Part shown: piece by piece, positions 43,592-52,871 of the stretch
How the letters are laid out: the number at the start of each line of letters is the position of its first letter
How positions within the stretch are numbered: position 1 is the first letter of the stretch
From: Pseudobdellovibrionaceae bacterium
Lineage (GTDB): Bacteria > Bdellovibrionota > Bdellovibrionia > Bdellovibrionales > Bdellovibrionaceae
Direction of reading: 5' to 3'
Assembly (NCBI GenBank): GCA_019637955.1
Contig: JAHBUS010000004.1
Span: forward strand, 1 to 64,000
DNA: 64,000 nt
The notes under the pieces: generated by a model
Database searches by the model: none
Told to the model about the DNA's origin: nothing
The model's input: only the letters and a program-made list of their open reading frames with translations
Position numbers and translations under genes: made by a program

Positions 43592-44410
43592 TTAAGACGT
43601 TTTAGGAACTTGGTTGACGAGTTTGTCGGCCATCGAGTCGTACGCGCTGATCGCTTTTTGCGTGCTCTCGAACGTGCGCGTCGTTTGGATCATGTCCGTC
43701 ATCTCGCGCACGATATTGACGTTGCTCGACTCCAAGAATCCCTGTTTCAGCGACGGGTTCTGCACCACGCTCACTTCGGGCTGAAAGTTCTTTTTAAAGT
43801 CATAAAGACTGTTGCCGACTTTTTGGAGCGCGTCCTTATCCGCGACTTCGACCATGCTGAGGCGGCCAATCAAGTTCTCGCCTTCCATGACGTCGCCGTT
43901 GTCGCTGATCGTGATTTGCGATCCCATCCCGACGCGGATCACGCGGCTGGCGGGGTCCACGCCGCCCTCACCCGAACCCGACAAAACGGGAAACCCGTCT
44001 TTCGTGACGAGCTGGCCATTGCCATCAATCGTGAACGAGCCGTGGCGGCTCAAACGAACGCCGCTCGGCGTGGCGATCTCGAAAAAGCCTTTGCCATCGA
44101 TGGCCACATCCAAAGGATTGCCGGTGGGCTTGAGCCCGCCTTGAGAAAAGTCCGTGAAGGTTCCGGCCGTATCGACGTAACTCTTATCGCCGCCTTGCAT
44201 GTCGTAAAAACTTTCGATCGAGGCCGGCACTTTGGGGACCTGGATCACCGACGGGGGCTTTTCGTTGGCCGTGAGGTACTCTTGAAACACTTGCTGGTCG
44301 CGTTTGAACGACGGCGTGTTCACGTTGGCGATATTATTCGAAATGGTGTCGAGCTTTTGCGACTGGGCCATCGCTCCGCTCAAGGCCGTAAAGACGCCTT
44401 TCATACTCAT
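43592..44410 (-). CDS. flgF: proximal rod protein FlgF
   Basis: 272 residues with rod-family ends (LDTISNNIANVNTPSFKRDQQVF; SSNVNIVREMTDMIQTTRTFESTQKAISAYDSM). It differs from the neighbouring FlgG in the middle and its position before flgG fits FlgF. First gene of the flgFGAHI run; a sigma-54-type site lies 26-41 nt upstream of the ATG. Confidence 0.9.
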   Translation of the reverse strand: MSMKGVFTALSGAMAQSQKLDTISNNIANVNTPSFKRDQQVFQEYLTANEKPPSVIQVPKVPASIESFYDMQGGDKSYVDTAGTFTDFSQGGLKPTGNPLDVAIDGKGFFEIATPSGVRLSRHGSFTIDGNGQLVTKDGFPVLSGSGEGGVDPASRVIRVGMGSQITISDNGDVMEGENLIGRLSMVEVADKDALQKVGNSLYDFKKNFQPEVSVVQNPSLKQGFLESSNVNIVREMTDMIQTTRTFESTQKAISAYDSMADKLVNQVPKTS

Positions 44411-44435
44411 GAGTCCCCCTCAGCTCTTAAGCAAA

Positions 44436-44451
44436 AGCAATCGCAGTGCCG
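44436..44451 (-). promoter_or_regulatory. candidate sigma-54 promoter of flgFGAHI
   Basis: Minus strand CGGCACTGCGATTGCT: GG (44450-44449) and GC (44438-44437) with the required 10 nt between, matching TGGCAC-N5-TTGCW except for the first base. Confidence 0.55.
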
Positions 44452-44668
44452 TTCGTGCCAACAAGCCGATGGTCGAGACCAGATTTGCCGGGAGGCTATT
44501 AAGTCCACAACCAGATCAACCGATAGGAAAATTTCGCCTTTCGCGCCGTCAAGATCCTGACGGCACAGTCAAAGAATCCGCGCGCCGCCCTCCACGGCCT
44601 TGGGCCGGGTTTCCCGGTGCGCTCCGGCCCGTGATGACAGGCGGTTTTTCCTCTCGGATGATGAACGG

Positions 44669-45673
44669 ATGAGACACAGGATGTGCCTTCTTTCGACCGT
44701 CAGCATGATGCTTGCCTTGGCCGCCAACACCGCCGCTTCCGCGCCGATGCCGCCCACCTTGAATCTTCCGGAGGCCTCCACCGAGATCGCGGTCGCACCC
44801 GTCACACCGCCGTCTTTGCGCGAGCGCCTGCTCAATAAAAAAATCAATGCGCCCCTGAATTCGGCGTCGCTCGTCTTCGATCTTCCGGTGACCTACAACG
44901 CCAAGGTCAGCCACTGGGTGAGCTACTTTCAGAACAAAGGCAAAAATTGGTTCCGCGGCTGGATCGAGAGATCGACCCGGTACATGCCTTTCATTCAGCG
45001 CGAGCTTCGCAACGAGGGCTTGCCGCAAGATCTCGCTTTCATGGTGATGATTGAGAGCGGATTCGATCCCTATGCGCAGAGCCACGCGTCGGCGGTCGGC
45101 CCATGGCAATTCATCCAGCCCACGGCGGAACGCTACGGCCTTCGCGTCGGTTGGTGGATCGATGAACGCAAAGACCTGCGAAAGGCCACGCGTGCGGCCA
45201 TTCGCTACATCCGTGATCTTTACACCGAATTCGGCTCTTGGTACCTGGTCGCGGCCAGCTACAACATGGGCGAAAACGGCCTGCGCCGTCAGATCAAAAA
45301 GCATGGCACCAAAGACTATTGGGCCTTGGTGCGCGCGGGCGCGCTCCCTTTGGAAACTCAAGATTACGTGCCCAAGATCTTGGCCGCGATGCTGATTTCG
45401 AAGGCGCCGACCCTCTATGGCTTTCGCGATATGGTCAAAATGGAACCCTTGGACTATGAACTCGTCATGGTTCGCGGCGGCACCGATCTCAATCAGCTGG
45501 CCGACCACCTTGGTGTCACGCGAAAATCGCTGAAAGACCTTAACGCCGAGATCGTCCTTGGCTATATTCCGATGCAAATCGAAAAGCACCCGGTTCGCGT
45601 GCCTCGCGGTTCAGTGGGACTCGTCGCCGACTTTGTCGGCGCTCGCCGTTCGACCACCGCGTCCACGCCCTGA
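44669..45673 (+). CDS. exported lytic transglycosylase (MltD-like)
   Basis: Cleaves peptidoglycan glycan strands. Signal peptide TVSMMLALAANTAASA; SLT core near residues 125-230 with catalytic Glu in MVMIESGFDPYAQSHASAVGPWQFIQPTAERYGL-type motif (ESGFDP, AVGPWQF), then AASYNMGENGLRR. A C-terminal LysM-like segment follows (MVRGGTDLNQLADHLGVTRK, LKDLNAEI). It lies opposite flgF, and FlgJ here lacks an active hydrolase, so it could open the wall for the rod; that is a guess. Confidence 0.88.
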   Translation: MRHRMCLLSTVSMMLALAANTAASAPMPPTLNLPEASTEIAVAPVTPPSLRERLLNKKINAPLNSASLVFDLPVTYNAKVSHWVSYFQNKGKNWFRGWIERSTRYMPFIQRELRNEGLPQDLAFMVMIESGFDPYAQSHASAVGPWQFIQPTAERYGLRVGWWIDERKDLRKATRAAIRYIRDLYTEFGSWYLVAASYNMGENGLRRQIKKHGTKDYWALVRAGALPLETQDYVPKILAAMLISKAPTLYGFRDMVKMEPLDYELVMVRGGTDLNQLADHLGVTRKSLKDLNAEIVLGYIPMQIEKHPVRVPRGSVGLVADFVGARRSTTASTP

Positions 45674-45706
45674 GAATAGCCGCGCCCGGGGGCGCAAGGT
45701 GACTCT

Positions 45707-46894
45707 ATGTTGATCGTGCAAAAATTTGGCGGCGCCACGCTCTCGACGGCGGAGAAAATCCGCCAGGTCGCTTCGCGCATCGGCGCGCAGGTGAACGCGG
45801 GCAACCAGATCGTCGCCGTCGTCTCGGCGATGGGGTCCACGACCAATGAACTCATCTCTCTCGCCCAGCAAGTCAGCCCCAATCCCACGCTCCGTGAAAT
45901 GGATATGCTCCTCAGCGTGGGCGAGCGCATCAGCATGTCGCTCATGTCGATGGCGCTCAACGACCTCGGCATCAAGGCCACGAGCCTCACGGGCAGCCAG
46001 GCCGGCATTTTGACCGATGACTCCCACTCGAATGCGTTCATCCAAGACATCAAAGGCACGCGCGTGCAAGAAGCCCTGGCAAAAAATGCGGTCGTGGTGA
46101 TCGCGGGTTTTCAGGGCGTCTCGCCCGTGACCAAAGAGATCACCACGCTCGGGCGCGGCGGCACCGACACGACCGCCATCGCCATGACCGCTTTTTTGGG
46201 AGCGCACCACTGCGAAATTTTAAAGGACGTCTCGGCCGTGTTTTCGGCCGACCCCCGTTTGGTTCCCGAAGCCAAGCCCCTGCGCGAACTCAGCTATGAG
46301 CAAATGGCCGAGATGACGTTCTGGGGCGCCAAAGTTTTGCATTACCGTTCGGTGGAACTCGCGCTGCGCGAAAACGTCGACGTCTATGTCGGCCCCGCCA
46401 GCGAAATCGCGGACGGCACTTGGATTCGCGCGAAAGGATCGACCATGTACGAAAAATTGGGCCTGCTCTCTCTCAACTCTTTCGAAAAAGTGCTGCGGCT
46501 CTCGTCATCAAAGGCCGAGCTGACATCGTCCTTCAAAGATCTCGAAAAGAGCTGGGCGGCGGCGCAAATTCCTTCGCCCCAATTCTTGTCGATCGAGCAC
46601 GGGGGCGGAAAATGCGAAGCGTGGATCACCGGTCCCGGCGAGATTTTGGCCGCCATTGAGAAATGGGTCCCTTCACAAAAAGAATGGGGACTCGAAAGCG
46701 GTTCATGGTCGTCGGTCACGGCCACTTGCGCGGGCACGACGTCGGGCCCGCTTACCGAGTCGATCATGAAGACGCTGGCCACTGAGGGCATCAAGCCCCT
46801 CGCCTGCCGCTGGACGTCGCTGGGGCTCACGCTGTTGGTCCCCGCGGACGTGCGCGTGCGCACGATTCAATGCCTTCACGGTTTGGTTCGTTAG
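45707..46894 (+). CDS. lysC: aspartate kinase
   Basis: Phosphorylates aspartate, first step to Lys, Thr, Met and diaminopimelate. Catalytic domain motifs: VQKFGGATLSTAEKI, VVSAMGSTTNELISLA, TLGRGGTDTTAIAMTAFLGA, KDVSAVFSADPRLVPEAKPL, MTFWGAKVLHYRSVELA. The C-terminal ACT regulatory part (residues 250-395) is divergent. 395 residues. The paralogue cluster begins convergently 15 nt downstream. Confidence 0.93.
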   Translation: MLIVQKFGGATLSTAEKIRQVASRIGAQVNAGNQIVAVVSAMGSTTNELISLAQQVSPNPTLREMDMLLSVGERISMSLMSMALNDLGIKATSLTGSQAGILTDDSHSNAFIQDIKGTRVQEALAKNAVVVIAGFQGVSPVTKEITTLGRGGTDTTAIAMTAFLGAHHCEILKDVSAVFSADPRLVPEAKPLRELSYEQMAEMTFWGAKVLHYRSVELALRENVDVYVGPASEIADGTWIRAKGSTMYEKLGLLSLNSFEKVLRLSSSKAELTSSFKDLEKSWAAAQIPSPQFLSIEHGGGKCEAWITGPGEILAAIEKWVPSQKEWGLESGSWSSVTATCAGTTSGPLTESIMKTLATEGIKPLACRWTSLGLTLLVPADVRVRTIQCLHGLVR

Positions 46895-46908
46895 CCGCTC
46901 AATCGATT

Positions 46909-48417
46909 TTAAGGATCCAGTGATTTCAGCAACTCGACGTAGCGCAGATTCATCTGCTTCCACATATTGACGTGCGATGCGTAGATCTCTTTGTGCACGT
47001 TCATCGGCGCGGCCGCGGTGGGCCGGCGAACTTGATTGGGGTCCATGTTCGGGCGGAACTGATCCATATTCGGAGTGCCGGGCTCTTTCTCCACCTTCGG
47101 CGGAATCCAAGAACCCGAGGCCGTGTAGGTGCCCTTTCCTTCGATCGGAGAATCGGCACTGCGGCCAAAACCGGTGGCGCGATTTCCCAGGGAACCGTTG
47201 AGAACATCGGTGTTGATCTTCGAAGGGCCGCCCATGCGGCGCAGTCCGGGTTTATTGGCGCCGGTCGAACTCGCCCCGCTCAATCCAGTGGTTCCGCCTC
47301 CGCCGCCGCCTTGGAGGTTCGAATCGGTTCTTGAGCTTTGATAGCCCGAGGCATTTCCGTCTTGACCCAAGGACCCCGGACCTCCGGGTGTGGGGCTCTC
47401 TCCAGAGGAGTCCGCCCATTTTTCGGCGCCGTCATCGGGATTGCTCACCGAGCGCGTGCGCGGCGAACAATTTCCCGAAGCGCAGCGGCACACTTCATTC
47501 GTCGCCGCGAATTCGGGGTTGGTGCAATCTTGCTTGGCCTGAATGCAACCGGGTGCGTTCGGCGTTTTATTGCAATCGAGGGTGGGCGTCTGATCCGCTG
47601 AAGTGCCCATGCCGCCCATGCCTTGATCGGCCAGGCACTGCTGCGCGCGCGCGGACGCCTGCTGAACTTGATTCTGTTGATTTTGCAAGTTGGCCATTGC
47701 CGAGCTTCCCGAAGAGCATTGATTCCGGGCATTGGCGAGTTCGGATTTCTGCGACGACGAGAGTTGGTCTTCGTTGACGCTCGAGCAGGCACTCGAACAG
47801 GCCGACATCGCATTCTGACACTGGCTCATGATCGTGGTGATGGCGTTGTTCGCCTCTTGCGCATTTTGCCCGGCTTGGCGGCAAGAATCGGAAACTTGAG
47901 CTTGCTGCTGCGAATTCATGGCCTGACCATTTTGCGAGGCGCCGGACGTGAAGTTGCCGGCATTTGAGTTGATGTTCGAGGCCGAACAGCTGCTCGACAC
48001 CGAAGAGCCCGCGATCTTGCAACTGCTGAGCATCTCGGCGGCGTTGTTTTGCGGAGTTCGCTGAGAGCCTTGCTGCCGGCTCGGCGTGGGTGTCGCGGCG
48101 GCCGCTGAGATGTTGGTGGGTCGACGGGGCGGCAGCGGAACATTGGCAGCGGCCGGGGCCGACGCATTCGTCGGTCTCTGGACGGAGGCGGCCATCTCCC
48201 ATCTTCGATTCAGACTGCAGGTGGCCGTGTTGCCGAACACCTGCTTGGTCTCGCCCGGCGTGCAAGTGTCATCTGGCGGGGGCGCCGGAATCGCGTTCTC
48301 ACCGCCATTGTTCGTACAGATCACGTTCGCGCGCACTTCTTTACCCGCTTCACACTGCTCGGCGTGAGCCGTCATCGAGATCGAAGTTAGAATGAGAATC
48401 ATGAACGCGACGCGCAC
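46909..48417 (-). CDS. exported Cys-rich paralogue 1 (novel family)
   Basis: 502 residues. Signal peptide ends near residue 19 (ISMTAHAEQ). Four Cys in an N-terminal module (22, 34, 52, 67), a Pro/Ala linker, a Gln/Ser/Asn-rich helical module with Cys at 133, 144, 179, 200, 207, 211, 234 and 261 (MSACSSACSSVNE; ARAQQC), a short Cys block at 282-317 (PEFAATNEVCRCASGNC), a Gly/Ser-rich linker, and a conserved end: GSWIPPK near 435, FRPN, and HVNMWKQMNLRY at 482. Unknown family. A palindrome copy lies 67 nt upstream. Confidence 0.8.
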   Translation of the reverse strand: MRVAFMILILTSISMTAHAEQCEAGKEVRANVICTNNGGENAIPAPPPDDTCTPGETKQVFGNTATCSLNRRWEMAASVQRPTNASAPAAANVPLPPRRPTNISAAAATPTPSRQQGSQRTPQNNAAEMLSSCKIAGSSVSSSCSASNINSNAGNFTSGASQNGQAMNSQQQAQVSDSCRQAGQNAQEANNAITTIMSQCQNAMSACSSACSSVNEDQLSSSQKSELANARNQCSSGSSAMANLQNQQNQVQQASARAQQCLADQGMGGMGTSADQTPTLDCNKTPNAPGCIQAKQDCTNPEFAATNEVCRCASGNCSPRTRSVSNPDDGAEKWADSSGESPTPGGPGSLGQDGNASGYQSSRTDSNLQGGGGGGTTGLSGASSTGANKPGLRRMGGPSKINTDVLNGSLGNRATGFGRSADSPIEGKGTYTASGSWIPPKVEKEPGTPNMDQFRPNMDPNQVRRPTAAAPMNVHKEIYASHVNMWKQMNLRYVELLKSLDP

Positions 48418-48483
48418 GGGCTCCCCCTCACCACTTCTTTATCGGCCACCTCGACCTTTTGCTAGAGGTGGAACGGGCGAATT

Positions 48484-48496
48484 TCTCAAATTGAGA
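48484..48496. promoter_or_regulatory. palindrome TCTCA-N3-TGAGA (copy 3)
   Basis: TCTCA AAT TGAGA, perfect, in the 85-nt gap upstream of paralogue 1 (start 48417), followed by ACGC as in copy 2. It suggests paralogue 1 has its own regulated promoter. Confidence 0.6.
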
Positions 48497-48502
48497 CGCA
48501 GA

Positions 48503-49969
48503 CTAGGGAATGAACGTTCCCTGAAGCAATTGGTAGCGAAGGTTCATCTGCCGCCACATGTTCACGTGCGACGCATAAATTTCGCTGCGGACATTCATCG
48601 ACGACGGTTTTCGAAATTGATCGCGCTCGAGATTGGGACGGAACTTGTTCACGTCGATGGCGTCATCGCTCATCTTCGGAGGGATCCACGAGCCGGAATT
48701 GCTGTAAGACCCACGGTCTTCCCCGCCCTCTTGGCTTCCGGAACCGAACTTACCGGCCCCCTTCGCCGCCACCAAACCGGCCAGCGTATTGGCGTTGATT
48801 TTCGAATGATCGCGGGACGCTTTCACGCCGGGCGTGTTGGCGCCCGAGTTGGAGCCTCCGCCCGAGCCGCCGCCGCCGGCGCCTCCGCCTTGGAGATTCG
48901 CATCGGCATAAGAACTTTCATAGCCCGCTCCTGGCGAGCCGTCGAGAGATGCGTTCATGTCCGGCGTGGGACTTGCGTCCTCTGACACCGCGGATGTGTC
49001 GGCACCTTCGTCGGTGGCCGACGCCGCGTGCTTCTGCTCGCCGCAATTTCCCGAGGCGCATCGACAGACCTCATTCGTCGCCGCGAATTCGGGATTGCTG
49101 CAATCTTGCTTCGCTTGGAGACACCCGGGCGCATTGGGCGTGGCGGTGCAGTTGACCTCTTTATTGGTCGGTTCATTCAATGAACCGCCTTGACCGACAT
49201 CGTTTAAACATTGCTGAGCGCGCTGCTGATTTTGCTGAACCTGACTTTTTTGCGATTGAAGCGTCTGCAACGCCGAGTTCCCGGACGAGCACTGGCTTCG
49301 AGCCTGCGCAAGTTCATTTTTTTGCTGCTGACTTAATCCCGACTCGGTCACTTCCGAGCATGCGCTTGAACAGGCGGACATCGCTCCCTGGCACTGACTG
49401 ATAATCGTATCGATCGTGCCCCCCGCTTCTTGGGCATTCTGACCAGCCTGCCGGCACATATCGGCCGTTTGATTCTGCTGCTGCGCCGAAATTTGCTGCC
49501 CCGTTTGGGACGACCCGTTGGTAAAACTTCCCGCGTTTGAATTCACCGCGCTTGTGGAGCAGCTCGTGGCAACGGCACTTCCGGAGGCCTTGCAGCGCTC
49601 GAACTTTTCGTTGCCGCCACGGGCATTGCTCGTGCGTCCCGACGGGTTCGTGCGGGTCGGCTGTTGTGAACGGGTGGATGCGGGCGCCGAGAGGTTCGTG
49701 GGACGGGGCTGCGGAACTGGAACGTTTTTCGCCTCGAACTCCCAAGAGCCGCGCTCATTGCAGACCATGCGTCCACCTTGAACATCGTAGGGGTCGTTTT
49801 TCTCCGAGTTGCAGACAGGATTCGGGTTGATGTTCATCGTTCCACCCCGCAATCCGGGGGGACGCGTGTCGATGCCTTCGGTCGGATTTCTTGGCAGGTT
49901 GGCCGTGGCCGTCGAGACGACCACCGTCAGACCGACCATTAGAATGTCGCGAACAAAACGCACGTGCAT
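48503..49969 (-). CDS. exported Cys-rich paralogue 2 (novel family)
   Basis: 488 residues from the ATG at 49969, which has AAGGA 8 nt upstream and gives a signal peptide (ILMVGLTVVVSTATA). Same order of parts as paralogue 1: N-terminal Cys pair, helical Gln-rich Cys module (MSACSSACSEVTE; QRAQQCLNDVG), the Cys block NPEFAATNEVCRCASGNC, Gly-rich linker (NLQGGGAGGGGSGGG), and end GSWIPPK, FRPN, HVNMWRQMNLRYQLL. It is the closest relative of paralogue 1 by eye. Confidence 0.8.
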   Translation of the reverse strand: MHVRFVRDILMVGLTVVVSTATANLPRNPTEGIDTRPPGLRGGTMNINPNPVCNSEKNDPYDVQGGRMVCNERGSWEFEAKNVPVPQPRPTNLSAPASTRSQQPTRTNPSGRTSNARGGNEKFERCKASGSAVATSCSTSAVNSNAGSFTNGSSQTGQQISAQQQNQTADMCRQAGQNAQEAGGTIDTIISQCQGAMSACSSACSEVTESGLSQQQKNELAQARSQCSSGNSALQTLQSQKSQVQQNQQRAQQCLNDVGQGGSLNEPTNKEVNCTATPNAPGCLQAKQDCSNPEFAATNEVCRCASGNCGEQKHAASATDEGADTSAVSEDASPTPDMNASLDGSPGAGYESSYADANLQGGGAGGGGSGGGSNSGANTPGVKASRDHSKINANTLAGLVAAKGAGKFGSGSQEGGEDRGSYSNSGSWIPPKMSDDAIDVNKFRPNLERDQFRKPSSMNVRSEIYASHVNMWRQMNLRYQLLQGTFIP

Positions 49970-49983
49970 GTTCCGCATCCTTC

Positions 49984-51195
49984 TCAAGGTTTCAACGTCG
50001 CCTTCAGCGAGATGTAACGAAGACTGATTTGGTGCCACATATTGACGTGAGGCCCATGGATCTGCCGAGGAGCATCGCTCGCGAGGCCGCGTCCGTTCGC
50101 GGCCGGTCGGAATTTGTCGACATCGATATTGGACTCATTCATTTTGGGAGGAATCCACGAACCCGAATTCGAGTAACTTCCACCCGACACGGTGCCCGCG
50201 CCTTGCGGAACCACGAGTCCCGAACCGCCCGCGCCCGCCAGGACGCTGGGTTTGGGCTCATCCACGGTGAACTCCTCGCCCGAGCCGGCATCGCTGCTGC
50301 CACCCGAACGGGCTCCGCCCGTGGCGCCGCCACCGCCGGTGATATTGGGATTTCCGTAGGCGCTTTCGAAGCCGGGGTTTCCACCACCGCCCGCCGAATC
50401 GAATCCGCCACCACCGGCGCTGCTCAAGCCTCCGGTCGAGTAATCGTCGCCCTGGTCAGGATTGGTTCCCGCTTGGCGCTGCGGCCCGCAGCCGCCATTG
50501 AGACATTTACAGACTTCATTGCTCGCCGAAAATTCGGGGTTCGAGCAATCTTGCGCCAGCTTAAAGCACTCGGGCGTGTTGGGATTCTCTTGGCAGGTCT
50601 TGGCCTTCTCTTGTGGGGATTGCGGCATCTGCGGCATTTGCGGCATCTGCCCTTGCCCGGCGTCGCTCTTACACTGTTGAGCGCGCTGCTGGGCCTGCGT
50701 CGCGTTTCCGCGCTCCGAGGTGATCCCCGCAATCAAGCTCTCGGCGGAGTCGCACTTCTCTTTGGCCTCGCGCACTTTCTTTTGTTTGTCCGCGCTCAGA
50801 CTTGAAAGGCGGCTTTGCGCCGTCTGGCACGAACTTTTGCATTCATCATAAGTGGTCTTGCACTGCTCGCCGATGCGATCAAGCGTGGAGCCCGCGGCCT
50901 GCGCGTTTTGCCCGGACTGGTTGCACATATCCGAGACGTTGGTATTCGAAGACTGCTGGATTTCGCGGCCCGTTTCGGTCGACGAATTCGATTGATCCGC
51001 GGCCTGCTGATTGTCGTTCTTGGTCGAGCAAGCCTGAGGAATCGCGTTTCCTTTTTGGATACAAGCCTCAACCGGATCGGCCGGAGCCCGGCGATTGTTA
51101 TTCGCCTTAGGCGCCGTCTGGCGCGCAAGACCTTCCGTCGGCACCAGGCCGACAACGGCGAAGAATAAAATCGGCGTCAAAGCTGATCGCAACAT
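49984..51195 (-). CDS. exported Cys-rich paralogue 3 (novel family)
   Basis: 403 residues; ATG at 51195 follows AAGGAAG. Signal peptide LTPILFFAVVGLVPTEGLA. It lacks the N-terminal Cys module of paralogues 1 and 2. It keeps the helical Cys module (DECKSSCQTAQSRL; QRAQQCKSD), a short MPQ repeat (MPQMPQMPQ), Cys block NPEFSASNEVCKCLNGGC, Gly-rich linker, and end GSWIPPK, FRPA, HVNMWHQISLRY. Confidence 0.8.
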   Translation of the reverse strand: MLRSALTPILFFAVVGLVPTEGLARQTAPKANNNRRAPADPVEACIQKGNAIPQACSTKNDNQQAADQSNSSTETGREIQQSSNTNVSDMCNQSGQNAQAAGSTLDRIGEQCKTTYDECKSSCQTAQSRLSSLSADKQKKVREAKEKCDSAESLIAGITSERGNATQAQQRAQQCKSDAGQGQMPQMPQMPQSPQEKAKTCQENPNTPECFKLAQDCSNPEFSASNEVCKCLNGGCGPQRQAGTNPDQGDDYSTGGLSSAGGGGFDSAGGGGNPGFESAYGNPNITGGGGATGGARSGGSSDAGSGEEFTVDEPKPSVLAGAGGSGLVVPQGAGTVSGGSYSNSGSWIPPKMNESNIDVDKFRPAANGRGLASDAPRQIHGPHVNMWHQISLRYISLKATLKP

Positions 51196-51206
51196 CGTTC
51201 TTCCTT

Positions 51207-52604
51207 TTAAGGCGTCAACGTGGACATGATTTTCTGGTAGCGTGAGTTCACTTGCTTCCAAATATTCACGTGCGGCGCGAGCAAGCCGTTCGGCAGCACA
51301 TCGTTCGAAGCCAAACCGCGATTCTTGAAGGCGGCGTCGCTCGGACGGAAACGGTCAAAGTTGATTTCATTGGGATTCGGCGCCACTTTCGGAGGGATCC
51401 ATCCTCCATCAGGACTGACCGTCCCGCCGTTCAAAGCCTGACCATTTTTGAAGGCTCCGGGGGCTCCGCTGCCACCGACAAAGCCTTTATTCACCTCGGC
51501 GTTGATGCGCGAGGGGTAGTAAGCAGCCTGTCGGGGTTTGGGTTCATTGGCGCCGCGGCCCGAGCCACCACCCATCCCGCCGCCGCCGGGGCTTCCGGGA
51601 AGCTGCGAGTTGATTTTTTCGGTGGGCGTGATCGAAGGCATCTCGTAATTGCTTTTAGTCCCGAAGGCATCCAGCGTTTGCGCGCCGAGCGTTCCGTCAT
51701 TGATCGAGCCTTTGTCGGTCCCACCGGCGGGTCCCTGATAAGGAGAGGTGCTTCCCAAGTTGGCCTGACCGCAGCGCGAGTCACGGCCGTTCGAGGCTTG
51801 GCAGATACAGGCGATGTTGGTCGAAGCCACCTGAGGATTGGTGCAGTCTTGCGGAAGCACCAAGTTGCAATTCGGCAGCGCCGGGTTCGCACGGCACTGC
51901 TCAAGTGTGGGCAACTGATTGCCCGTGGTGTCTTGCACGCACGTTTGCGAACGCTGATAGGCCTGCAGGGCGCCCGCGATGTTTTGGTCCAAAGACTTCA
52001 AACGGGTTTGCGCACTATTGCACTTGGTCTTGTGGCCGCTGAGCTGCGAGGTGTACGTCGAACGGTCTCCCGCAGGAAGTTGCTTAATCGCGTCTTCGGC
52101 TTCTTTACAAGAACTTGAGCAGGAGTTGAAAGACATCAAGCAGTTCGCTTTGATCGCGCCCATCGCGGTGTTGGCCGCGCCGGCGGTTTGCGCCATCGTT
52201 TGGCACGTCTCCGCGCTCGTGGTTCCGGTGCCCGCGTTCATTTGCGCAAGGCCTCGCGCCAAGGCGTCGGCGCCATCCAGGATTCCACCCATGCTGCCAT
52301 TGCGATCGGTCGCGCAAGACCCCACCGTGCTTTCGGCCGCGGTTTCGCACGCGGCGATCGCGCGGGTCACGGCATCGACCTGCTCGGACGTGGCGGTGGA
52401 GGCGGGGGTCTGGTTGGCCGAAGCGGGCGTTTGGGTGCCACTCGGGGTGGTCGTCCCTGCCGCCTGGAAAACCAAACGGCCATTTCGACAAACATAAGTT
52501 CCAGCGTCGACGTGGTCGTCGGCGGTGCACGGATCTCCTTCAGAGTCGGCATGACCGATCGTGCAGAACAACATCAATGTGGTGAGAAGCAATAGGCTTT
52601 TCAT
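51207..52604 (-). CDS. exported Cys-rich paralogue 4 (novel family, most divergent)
   Basis: 465 residues. Signal peptide LLLLTTLMLFCTIGHA. N-terminal Cys pair (GDPCTADD; TYVCRNGRLVF), helical module with FNSCSSSCKEAEDAI and QRSQTCVQD, Cys block NPQVASTNIACICQ, Gly-rich linker, end GGWIPPK, FRPS, HVNIWKQVNSRYQKI. First gene of the leftward cluster; upstream lie palindrome copy 4 and a sigma-28-like -10 element. Confidence 0.8.
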   Translation of the reverse strand: MKSLLLLTTLMLFCTIGHADSEGDPCTADDHVDAGTYVCRNGRLVFQAAGTTTPSGTQTPASANQTPASTATSEQVDAVTRAIAACETAAESTVGSCATDRNGSMGGILDGADALARGLAQMNAGTGTTSAETCQTMAQTAGAANTAMGAIKANCLMSFNSCSSSCKEAEDAIKQLPAGDRSTYTSQLSGHKTKCNSAQTRLKSLDQNIAGALQAYQRSQTCVQDTTGNQLPTLEQCRANPALPNCNLVLPQDCTNPQVASTNIACICQASNGRDSRCGQANLGSTSPYQGPAGGTDKGSINDGTLGAQTLDAFGTKSNYEMPSITPTEKINSQLPGSPGGGGMGGGSGRGANEPKPRQAAYYPSRINAEVNKGFVGGSGAPGAFKNGQALNGGTVSPDGGWIPPKVAPNPNEINFDRFRPSDAAFKNRGLASNDVLPNGLLAPHVNIWKQVNSRYQKIMSTLTP

Positions 52605-52648
52605 GCGTCACCATCCCCCTGGAAACTGAGTCTAGAATACCATTCACC

Positions 52649-52675
52649 TTATCGGCGAACCCACGAACTTGATGA
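52649..52675 (-). promoter_or_regulatory. sigma-28-like element upstream of the paralogue cluster
   Basis: Minus strand has a perfect GCCGATAA (52656-52649). The -35 core at the proper 15-nt distance is TCAT (2 of 4 to TAAA), so the promoter is uncertain. It lies 45 nt before the paralogue 4 ATG. Confidence 0.35.
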
Positions 52676-52680
52676 GCTTT

Positions 52681-52693
52681 TCTCAAAATGAAA
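52681..52693. promoter_or_regulatory. palindrome TCTCA-N3-TGAGA (copy 4, one mismatch)
   Basis: TCTCA AAA TGAAA followed by CGC, 77 nt upstream of the paralogue 4 start; same orientation and similar distance as copies 2 and 3. Confidence 0.5.
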
Positions 52694-52871
52694 CGCTGAT
52701 TTTTCGCGAGGCCCTGTCTAGAAAAACGACGCTTCCCCGTCTGAGCGGCCGGGGGCGTCTACGAGTTCGCCATCTCGGCACTTGACGGCGCTTCGTTGTC
52801 GAAAGATTCTTCATCTAGTTTTGTTGAGTGACCGCAATTTTCAGAGAGAGAAATCTCCAGGAGAGCCTCAA

